Under the pieces are notes generated by a model. That model did no database searches and was not told the DNA's origin. It saw only the letters and a program-made list of their open reading frames with translations. A DNA stretch of 64,000 nt from an uncultured Clostridia bacterium. Its GTDB lineage: Bacteria; Bacillota; Clostridia; UMGS1883. Positions 29,549-36,870 of the stretch are shown in pieces. The stretch covers positions 1 through 64,000 of the forward strand of contig CANPZO010000013.1 of assembly GCA_947589005.1 (NCBI GenBank). Direction: 5' to 3'. A program made the position numbers and the translations under genes. The number at the start of each line of letters is the position of its first letter. The stretch's first letter is position 1.

Positions 29549-29920
29549 TTACATTCCTGCCGCGCCGATGGTATATTCGGCAACGGGCTGGCCGTTAACG
29601 ATGTGTTCGGCCACGACTCTTGCCACCTTGTCAGGGGTCATCTTTACGTATGTAACCTTATCCTGACCGGGAGCGTATACCTCAACGATGGGTTCAAGAC
29701 GGCACAGGCCGATGCAGCCGGTCTGCTCCACGGCCACATTGTTGAGATTTCTCTTGCCTATCTCCTCAAGGAAGGAGGTCATAACGGGGCGGGCGCCGGC
29801 GGCGATGCCGCAGGTGGCCATGCCTACAACGACTCTTACGCCGTCCTCTCTGTCCTTTCTGAGATTGACGTTTTCAATAGCCTTCTGCTTTAAAGCCTGA
29901 AGCTCAGCCAAGCTTTTCAT
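29549..29920 (-). CDS. Thioredoxin-like [2Fe-2S] ferredoxin domain protein (HndB-like)
   Basis: VVVGMATCGIAAGARPV...QTGCIGLCRLEPIVEV. Confidence 0.9.
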   Translation of the reverse strand: MKSLAELQALKQKAIENVNLRKDREDGVRVVVGMATCGIAAGARPVMTSFLEEIGKRNLNNVAVEQTGCIGLCRLEPIVEVYAPGQDKVTYVKMTPDKVARVVAEHIVNGQPVAEYTIGAAGM

Positions 29921-30474
29921 GATTCTTCTACACCTCCATAAATATTTGCGATTCCTTCGCCGATAAATTCTCTCAGCCAGGCGGCGACCGTCGGGTCGCT
30001 CATGGGCACCTCGCCGAGAATTTCTTTCATTTCCTTAGTGTTGAACTCGAACACTTCTCCGTTGTACGTATGCTTGTAATAAAAGTCGATGCGGTCGTTC
30101 ATCGAGATCAGAGAGGTCATGGTGTCCGCCATATTGCCCAGCGGCTGGCGGTCGATGTGTCCGTGGGAAAAGACCGCCTTTATAAAGGTACCCTCCCCCA
30201 CCTTGGAACGAAGCTCGATGTCTCCCCCCGTGGCTTGGGCGGCGCTGCGAAGAAGCGAAATGCCCATGCCCACCTTGCGGGTGGTGCGGGTGGTGACAAA
30301 GGGGTCCATTACCCGAGCCACCATTTCCTCGTCCATGCCGCAGCCGTTGTCCTCAACGGAAAAGGACAGCACGTCCGTGGGAATATCCTCAAAAAGCTCT
30401 ACCCGGATAGTATCCGCGCCGGCCCGGACGGAGTTCTGCACAATGTCCAGTATGTTCAGACTGATCTCCTGCAT
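29917..30474 (-). CDS. GHKL-type ATP-binding protein
   Basis: DNGCGMDEEMVARVMDPFVTTRTTRKVGMGISLL (N and G boxes). Confidence 0.88.
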   Translation of the reverse strand: MQEISLNILDIVQNSVRAGADTIRVELFEDIPTDVLSFSVEDNGCGMDEEMVARVMDPFVTTRTTRKVGMGISLLRSAAQATGGDIELRSKVGEGTFIKAVFSHGHIDRQPLGNMADTMTSLISMNDRIDFYYKHTYNGEVFEFNTKEMKEILGEVPMSDPTVAAWLREFIGEGIANIYGGVEES

Positions 30475-30485
30475 GGCCTTATTCT

Positions 30486-30980
30486 TTAGTCCGCATACTT
30501 GGCAAGGATGCCGGATACGTCGTCCACCGTAAGACGGCCGTAAACCTCGTCGTTGACGGTCATTACCGGAGCGAGGCCGCAGGCGCCGATGCAGCGGGTG
30601 GCGTTGAGAGAGTACTTGCCGTCGGGGGTGCAGCCGCCGACCTCAAGATTAAGAGACTCCTGAATTTTGTTGATGATATCGCCGCTGCCCTTAACATAGC
30701 AGGCGGTGCCGAGACATACGGCGATGGCGTACTTGCCCTTGGGATTGAGCGAGAACTGGGTGTAGAAGGTCACAACTCCGTAAACCTCCGCCAATGTCAC
30801 GCCAAGTCCCTCGGCAATCATCACCTGCACCTCGAGGGGCAGATAGCCGTAGATGTCCTGAGCTTCATGCAGAACGGGTATAAGCGCGCCCCTGGTGTCC
30901 TTGTACTTGGCAATGACTTCCTTGAGCTTGGCCTCCTGTTCGGCTGTACCGTTAAACGGCACGCTGGATTTAACGCTCAT
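30486..30980 (-). CDS. hydC: NuoE-like [2Fe-2S] hydrogenase subunit (HydC/HndA-like)
   Basis: VTFYTQFSLNPKGKYAIAVCLGTACYVKGS, C..GACGLAPV; start set by RBS GGAGGTAAAGAAT. Confidence 0.93.
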   Translation of the reverse strand: MSVKSSVPFNGTAEQEAKLKEVIAKYKDTRGALIPVLHEAQDIYGYLPLEVQVMIAEGLGVTLAEVYGVVTFYTQFSLNPKGKYAIAVCLGTACYVKGSGDIINKIQESLNLEVGGCTPDGKYSLNATRCIGACGLAPVMTVNDEVYGRLTVDDVSGILAKYAD

Positions 30981-31074
30981 ATTCTTTACCTCCTTATATT
31001 TATTGAATTGAACGGGCTGCCGTCCATTATTCAACATGACAAAATTGTGGAAACACGGTATCCACAGCAAAGAC

Positions 31075-31103
31075 ATTATATCAGATTTTTCGCAGTTTGT
31101 CTA
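31075..31103 (-). promoter_or_regulatory. Promoter of the hydC-B-A operon (TAGACA-N17-TATAAT)
   Basis: Minus-strand hexamers upstream of 30980. Confidence 0.65.
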
Positions 31104-31118
31104 CACTAACATTATGTT

Positions 31119-31138
31119 TTCGTGAAAAAATTCACAAA
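31119..31138 (-). promoter_or_regulatory. Candidate Rex operator TTTGTGAA-TTTT-TTCACGAA
   Basis: Inverted repeat resembling the TTGTGAAWWWWTTCACAA Rex box, 16 nt upstream of the hyd promoter -35. Confidence 0.45.
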
Positions 31139-31239
31139 AAGTTTATGGCAACTTTGTGCCGTCAGTGAGAAGTGAGGAGCAAATTAGAAATTCAAACGGC
31201 AGAGTAGGGAACAAGCGTACATCTGTCTCACGTTTTCAG

Positions 31240-31947
31240 TCAACTCACGGCCGCCCTAAGCGCCTTTACCACCGCCGGGGCGGACTTTTCCTCCAGCGTC
31301 AGCTTCCAAACGGCGTCGGAAATATCCGTCAGATAGTGCGCATCGCTGTCGTGAAGGTAACGGTATTTGGGGTCGGCGCTCATTTCCGCCGGGGCCCGCT
31401 TGGACACCTCGAGGGTGGTGAAGTTCAGCTCCTCGGGGATAAAGCCCAGATTTGAGAGTATGCTGTTGCTTGAGCGGTCGATGTGGGCGGCCACGCAGAC
31501 CCCTCCCCTCTCCTCAACCATGGACTTTATGGCCTCGATAGGCAGGTCGGTGGCGTTGATGAGGAGCTTGTCGATGTGTCCGGTCACGTTATCCTCGCTG
31601 TCCATGATGAGCTGCTCGCCGAAAATTTCCGGTTTATTGTTTATGGGAGGCAAATGCTCCTCCAAAATATTCCCCATGTCGAGGGCGGCCTCCACCGTGG
31701 GGAAAAGGCACAGCAAATGAACCTCCTCGGCGCTCTCCGCCTCGATGGCGGGCACCACCGTCAAATCCCATTCCTTGGCGGCCTCCATTACGGCGGGGAC
31801 GTTTTTGGCGGTGTTGTGGTCCGAAAGGGCGATAATTTCAAGGCCGTTCAGCATTGCCATGGCCGCGATGTTGTGCGGGGTCATGTCCGAGTCCCCGCAG
31901 GGGGACAGGCAGGAGTGCATATGTAAGTCGTATGCGTATCGGCCCAT
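31240..31947 (-). CDS. PHP domain-containing phosphoesterase
   Basis: YDLHMHSCLSPCGDSDMTPHNIAAMA, ALSDHNT. Confidence 0.92.
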   Translation of the reverse strand: MGRYAYDLHMHSCLSPCGDSDMTPHNIAAMAMLNGLEIIALSDHNTAKNVPAVMEAAKEWDLTVVPAIEAESAEEVHLLCLFPTVEAALDMGNILEEHLPPINNKPEIFGEQLIMDSEDNVTGHIDKLLINATDLPIEAIKSMVEERGGVCVAAHIDRSSNSILSNLGFIPEELNFTTLEVSKRAPAEMSADPKYRYLHDSDAHYLTDISDAVWKLTLEEKSAPAVVKALRAAVS

Positions 31948-31948
31948 G

Positions 31949-32278
31949 TCACACCAGATCCTTCAACTCGCACACTATGTCGAAGGCCGTTTTCTCGCTG
32001 CTGTAAACGGGTATGCCCTCCATATCCGACCGTTTGGCGGTATTGGGGTCGGGGGACAGGCCCTCGGCAAGGATTATCATCGCCACGTCCGTAAGGCTGG
32101 CCACGGCCATAATATTTATATTGGTCTGAATGGTGACCCAGGCGTTGCCGCTTTGGGCCTTGCCCATGACAAGGCTCAAAAGGTCGCCCACGTAACCGCC
32201 GGTCACCTCACGGTCGGCGCCGTCCTCCCCGCACTTGAGGGTGAGGCCCAGTTTATTCGCTATTTCCGCGACAGTCAT
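31949..32278 (-). CDS. DRTGG domain-containing protein
   Basis: VTGGYVGDLLSLVMGKAQSGNAWVTIQTNINIMAVASL. Confidence 0.8.
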   Translation of the reverse strand: MTVAEIANKLGLTLKCGEDGADREVTGGYVGDLLSLVMGKAQSGNAWVTIQTNINIMAVASLTDVAMIILAEGLSPDPNTAKRSDMEGIPVYSSEKTAFDIVCELKDLV

Positions 32279-32293
32279 TGTTTTTCCTCCTTT

Positions 32294-33604
32294 TTACTCC
32301 ATCGACGGGGGCAATTTGCTTTCCAGCTCGGCCATCTCGCGGGCGAGCATACTTACCCTCTCACGGAGCTTAAAAATGCAGTCGGTCTCGTTTGCCTTGC
32401 CGCGGACGATGTCCTCGGCCAAATCCTTGCAGGTCGGGGCCCCGCAGGAGCCGCAGTCAAGCTGCGGCAGACCGGCGTATATCTCGTTCATTCGGGCCGC
32501 CTTTTTCAGGGCCTCGCTGAAGTCCTCGTCCAAGGGGCTGAAGGGCTTGTACTCTATCTTGCGGTTCCAGTACATACCGTCGAGCTTCGGTATCCGATTT
32601 GGCTCGCGGTCTATCTTGTCGGCTATGCGGCGGATGCGGGAATTTGCCACGAAGTTGTTTTCCACCGTCAGACTGCCGCCCACACAGCCGCCGGTACAGG
32701 CCAGCGTCTCGATAAAGTCGATGCCCCTTATCATGTCGTCCTCCAGCTTTTCCAGCACCTCCATAACATTGGCGATGCCGTCCACGGCTATGTATCTCTC
32801 GATGCCCAGGGCCTCAGCCTCGCCGCCGTGATTTGCCCAGCGGACGCCGTCCCGTCCGGCGATGCTCAAATGCTCCACCTTTTCGATTTTATCTATGCTG
32901 TGGGCCAGGCGCATATACACGTCCTTTATGGAAATGGCGCCGTCTATATTTGATTTTTCCAAAGCCAGCGGCCACTTGATGGCGGTGACCTTGGCGGGGC
33001 ACGGCGTTATGAAGAAAACGCCTATCTCCTCGTCCTTAAGGCCGGTTTTCTCCTTTGCCTCACTGCGGGCCATTTCCGCGGCCGCCTCCATCGGGGAGGT
33101 CAGGGGAGCGACGTGGCTCATCAGGTCCGGATATTTTACGGCGATGAGCCGCACCACCGCCGGACAGGCCGAGGATATCACCGGCGGCTCGATAAGGCCG
33201 GTGTGGATAAGCTCCTTCATCTTAGCGGTGACCGCCTCCGCCCCTCTCGCCACCTCGAAAACATGGTCGAAGCCCAGCATTTTAAGTCCCGTGAGCATTA
33301 TGTCGAAGTCCTCCGCCTTGGAGAACTGGCCGCAGAAGGCCGGGGCGGGGAGGGCGATATTATACTTGTAGCCCTCCAGCATTTCAAAGCCGTCGGTGAT
33401 GGCTTTTTTCGCGTGGTACTGGCAGCGGCGTATACACTCGCCGCAGTCTATACATCTTTCGTCTATTATCTTGGCCTTACCCTGCTGCACCCTTATGGCC
33501 TGAGTGGGACAGTAACGTATACAGGTGGTGCAGCCCTTACAGTTGGGCCTGTCAAGGGTAACGCTGTGACATCTTTTTTCAATTCCCATTTTTTTATCTC
33601 CCAT
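32294..33604 (-). CDS. Divergent [FeFe] hydrogenase large-subunit protein (probably sensory)
   Basis: 2[4Fe-4S] N-term, H-cluster-like motifs SSACPAVV / TPCPAKVTAIK / ETLACTGGCVGG, C-terminal Fe-S motif CGSCGAPTCKDLAEDIV. Confidence 0.88.
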   Translation of the reverse strand: MGDKKMGIEKRCHSVTLDRPNCKGCTTCIRYCPTQAIRVQQGKAKIIDERCIDCGECIRRCQYHAKKAITDGFEMLEGYKYNIALPAPAFCGQFSKAEDFDIMLTGLKMLGFDHVFEVARGAEAVTAKMKELIHTGLIEPPVISSACPAVVRLIAVKYPDLMSHVAPLTSPMEAAAEMARSEAKEKTGLKDEEIGVFFITPCPAKVTAIKWPLALEKSNIDGAISIKDVYMRLAHSIDKIEKVEHLSIAGRDGVRWANHGGEAEALGIERYIAVDGIANVMEVLEKLEDDMIRGIDFIETLACTGGCVGGSLTVENNFVANSRIRRIADKIDREPNRIPKLDGMYWNRKIEYKPFSPLDEDFSEALKKAARMNEIYAGLPQLDCGSCGAPTCKDLAEDIVRGKANETDCIFKLRERVSMLAREMAELESKLPPSME

Positions 33605-33613
33605 ATTATCCGT

Positions 33614-34042
33614 CTACTTCATATATACCGTCATGTCTACAATGGTTCCTTTGCCCAGCTCTGTGGTTATCTTCATCTCGTCGGTGTATTTTTTCATGTT
33701 CGGCAGGCCCATGCCCGCGCCGAAGCCCAGCTCCCTGACCTGCTGGCTGGCGGTGGAAAAGCCCGCCTGCATAGCCTTTTCCACGTCGGGAATACCGGGG
33801 CCGACGTCCTTATGTATCATGCGGACGCTCTCGGGCCTTATCTCCACGTCGATAGTGCCGCCGTGGGCGTGAATGACCATATTTATCTCGCACTCGTACA
33901 TTGCGATAGCGACCTTACGGATGACCTCGGCGCCTACTCCGAGCTGCTTAAGCACCTTTTTCACCGCACCGCTGGCCTCGCCGGCCACGGTAAAGTCCGT
34001 ACCGTCAACGTCGTAATGGAGTACCATCAAAGGCTCGCTCAT
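33614..34042 (-). CDS. Anti-sigma regulatory factor-type ATP-binding protein
   Basis: YECEINMVIHAHGGTIDVEI, GFGAGMGLPNMKKYTDEM. Confidence 0.88.
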   Translation of the reverse strand: MSEPLMVLHYDVDGTDFTVAGEASGAVKKVLKQLGVGAEVIRKVAIAMYECEINMVIHAHGGTIDVEIRPESVRMIHKDVGPGIPDVEKAMQAGFSTASQQVRELGFGAGMGLPNMKKYTDEMKITTELGKGTIVDMTVYMK

Positions 34043-34392
34043 GCCTTTGTGCTGCCTCCCGTAAGGCCCGCGCTGTAAAGCTTTCCGCAGGCAAGATACA
34101 TGGGCAGCTCGGTTTCCATGATGACGATATCCCGGCTCTCGGCCAGGCTGACCACATCGTCGGAGGGTTTTTTGCCCCTGATGAAAATAACGGCGTGTAT
34201 GTCCATCATTTCGGCGGTCCTTATGACCTGACCGTTAACAAGGCCGGTGAGGAGCATGGCCTGGTCCTTGACGAAGGCCAGAACATCGCTCATGAGGTCG
34301 CTGCCGCAGGCGGCCTTGACCTCGCGTTCCAGCTCGCCCTCGCCGGTGAGCACGTTTGCGTTTAAAATTTCTTTGATTTCCCTGAGTGTCAT
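34039..34392 (-). CDS. DRTGG domain-containing protein
   Basis: ACGSDLMSDVLAFVKDQAMLLTGLVNGQVIRTAEMMDIHAVIFIRGKKP. Confidence 0.8.
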   Translation of the reverse strand: MTLREIKEILNANVLTGEGELEREVKAACGSDLMSDVLAFVKDQAMLLTGLVNGQVIRTAEMMDIHAVIFIRGKKPSDDVVSLAESRDIVIMETELPMYLACGKLYSAGLTGGSTKA

Positions 34393-34427
34393 GGTATGTA
34401 TACCTCCAGTAATTAATATCTATATAC

Positions 34428-34456
34428 ATTGTACATAATTTACGCATTAATTTCAA
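34428..34456 (-). promoter_or_regulatory. Promoter of the sensory hydrogenase operon (TTGAAA-N17-TACAAT)
   Basis: Minus-strand hexamers upstream of 34392. Confidence 0.65.
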
Positions 34457-34497
34457 TAGTTTTTTGTAAAAAAGCAATAAAAAAATATATGTAAAGG

Positions 34498-34782
34498 GGG
34501 GCTGTAAAAAAATGGCGCAGACCGTTCAAGGGCTGGACGCCTTTATTTAAGCCATATTTATGTGATGATAAGCCTGTCAATAGAATCAAGATTATGAATA
34601 ATGTGGAAAAACCGCCTTTTTACAAAAAAGACGGTTTTTCTTTTAATTTATGCCCTTGAACTACGAACGAAAATCACCACTCGGCGTACCAATGTACGCC
34701 GTCGGGAGGGCCTGCTCGACGGCAGAGGCCGTCTGCGCGGGCTGATTTTCGTCCGTTCTACGCGATTTTTTTGGACAGCCCC
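34498..34782. repeat. TIR element, copy B2
   Basis: Ends GGGGCTGT...ACAGCCCC; inner arm GTTCAAGGGC (34524)/GCCCTTGAAC (34652); hairpin GAAAAACCG...CGGTTTTTC. Confidence 0.8.
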
Positions 34783-34837
34783 AGTGCCCCCAGATTACAT
34801 AGTGACTTTTTTTACAGCCCCCTCTTGGCGAAGTTAT

Positions 34838-35161
34838 TTATTGCTTTTCGGGATATTTTAAGGCGTTTTTACGCATTTTATCCTCGATTGCGGACGCGAT
34901 ATCGACGTCGCACACGTTCGCCAATTCAATGCAGTAAATCATCACGTCGGCCAGCTCCTCGAGGAAATGCTCTCTCTTTTCCCCTCTGGCCGCCTTTTCC
35001 GCCCCGCTTTGGTCGCACCACTGGAAAATTTCCAGCAGCTCGCTGGCCTCAAGGCTGATGCTTATGGCGGTATTCAGGACCTTCTTTTCCCAATTTCTCT
35101 TTTTGTCAAAATCACGGACCGCCTCCTTTATTTCGGAAACGGTCGTTTCGTTGTCGTTCAT
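34838..35161 (-). CDS. MazG-like nucleotide pyrophosphohydrolase
   Basis: ISISLEASELLEIFQW...EELADVMIYCIELANVCDVD. Confidence 0.92.
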   Translation of the reverse strand: MNDNETTVSEIKEAVRDFDKKRNWEKKVLNTAISISLEASELLEIFQWCDQSGAEKAARGEKREHFLEELADVMIYCIELANVCDVDIASAIEDKMRKNALKYPEKQ

Positions 35162-35177
35162 TGTCGCGGCCTCCTAT

Positions 35178-36080
35178 TCAGGCATTTCTTTTCCGCAGCA
35201 CGCCCAGCACCCTCTCAAAGTCCTCGGGCAAGGGGGCGGTGAAGGTCATTTTCTCGCCGGTGGAGGGATGGATAAAGCCTATCTCACCGGCGTGGAGAAG
35301 CTGGCCGGCCAGACTGAACTCCTCGTTTTTCACCCCGTAGGCCCTGTCGCCCACGATGGGGTGGCCGATGTGACGCATATGCACCCTTATCTGATGGGTG
35401 CGGCCGGTGCGGAGCTTGCAGCGGACAAGGGTGTATTTGCCGAAACGCTCCATCACCTCAAAATCCGTCACCGCCTCCCGGCCCTCCCTGTCCACCGCCA
35501 TTTTTTTGCGGTCGGCAGAGCTTCTGCCTATGGGGGCGTCGATGACGCCGCCGTCCTCCTTGATGTTGCCGTGGACAAGGGCAAAATACGTCCTGCTAAG
35601 GCTGCGGTCCTTGAGCTGGTCCGACAGGGAAAGATGGGCGGCGTTGTTCTTGGCCACGGCCAAAAGGCCGGTGGTGTCCTTGTCTATCCTATGGACTATG
35701 CCTGGGCGCAGCACCCCGCCTATGGCGGAAAGGCTGTCCCCGCAGTGGAACATGACGGCGTTCACAAGGGTGCCGTCCCCGTTGCCGGCGGCGGGGTGCA
35801 CAACCATGCCGCGGGGCTTGTTGACAATCAGCACGTCCGCGTCCTCGTAGACTATGTCGAGGGGAATGTCCTGGGGCACGGCCTCGGCCTCCTCCGGCTC
35901 GGGCAGCTCCAGCTCGATAACGTCGCCGGGCTTTAGCTTGGCCGAGGGCTTGACCGGGGAGCCGTTTATTCTGACAAGTCCCCCGTCAAAGAGCTTTTTC
36001 ACAAAGCTGCGGGTGACGCCCTCTATATTTTCGCTTATATAAACGTCACTGCGGGCAGCCCGTGTCGCCGTCAAAGTCAT
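35178..36080 (-). CDS. RluA family pseudouridine synthase (start may be downstream)
   Basis: GIVHRIDKDTTGLLAVAKN, GRTHQIRVHMRHIGHPIVGD. Confidence 0.95.
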   Translation of the reverse strand: MTLTATRAARSDVYISENIEGVTRSFVKKLFDGGLVRINGSPVKPSAKLKPGDVIELELPEPEEAEAVPQDIPLDIVYEDADVLIVNKPRGMVVHPAAGNGDGTLVNAVMFHCGDSLSAIGGVLRPGIVHRIDKDTTGLLAVAKNNAAHLSLSDQLKDRSLSRTYFALVHGNIKEDGGVIDAPIGRSSADRKKMAVDREGREAVTDFEVMERFGKYTLVRCKLRTGRTHQIRVHMRHIGHPIVGDRAYGVKNEEFSLAGQLLHAGEIGFIHPSTGEKMTFTAPLPEDFERVLGVLRKRNA

Positions 36081-36531
36081 TGTTGGCCTCCTCCCTGACT
36101 CCTCCTATAAGCACGTATAGGGCGAGCATGACTGCGCCGACGGTAACGGCGCAGTCAGCCACATTGAACACGGGGAAACGCATAAAGACGGTTTCAATCA
36201 TGTCCCGGACGTAACCCAGCGCCACCCGGTCGATGAGGTTGCCCAAGCCTCCGGCGGTAATGAGGGTCAGGGACCACATGAGCCATTTGCTGCGGGGCTT
36301 ATAGCGGACCACATAAAAAATTATGATTGCGAAAACCAGCAGGGCCACCGCTACCAGCAGCCACTTTTTGCCTTGGAACATTCCGAAAGCCGCGCCGGTA
36401 TTTTTCACGAAGCTGACGTTCAGCACCTTGGGTATAAGAGGGAAGCTTTCGGTAATCCCCGCCGCCAGGAACTTGGTTATCTGGTCGGCGGCGATTATGA
36501 GCACAAAGGGGATAAGATAAAAAAGAAACAT
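36046..36531 (-). CDS. lspA: Signal peptidase II
   Basis: NTGAAFG...GGLGNLIDRVALGYVRDMI...FNVADCAVTVG. Confidence 0.95.
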   Translation of the reverse strand: MFLFYLIPFVLIIAADQITKFLAAGITESFPLIPKVLNVSFVKNTGAAFGMFQGKKWLLVAVALLVFAIIIFYVVRYKPRSKWLMWSLTLITAGGLGNLIDRVALGYVRDMIETVFMRFPVFNVADCAVTVGAVMLALYVLIGGVREEANNDFDGDTGCPQ

Positions 36532-36553
36532 AAAATCGCCTCATTTTCAAATC

Positions 36554-36828
36554 AAATGGCCGTAAAAATGGCGCAGATCGTTCAAAGGCCGAAAGTCTTT
36601 ATTGATGCAAATTTGAGTATAATATAATCGGCCGTCGAAAATTATAAATTTATAAATTAATGTAGAAAATTCGCTTTGATTAGCGAATTTTCTCATTTAT
36701 GCCTTTGAACTACAAACGAAAATCACCCTCGGCGTACCTATGTACGCCGTCGGGAGGGCTTGCTCGGCGGCAGAGGCCGCCTGCGCGAGCTGATTTTCGT
36801 TCGTTCTGCACGATTTTTTCGGCCATTT
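36554..36828. repeat. TIR element, copy B3
   Basis: Ends AAATGGCCG...CGGCCATTT; inner arm GTTCAAAGGC (36580)/GCCTTTGAAC (36701); hairpin GAAAATTCGCT...AGCGAATTTTC. Confidence 0.8.
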
Positions 36829-36870
36829 CCTGTATCTACAGGTTACAAAGTGAGTATCCTTGAAAATTTT

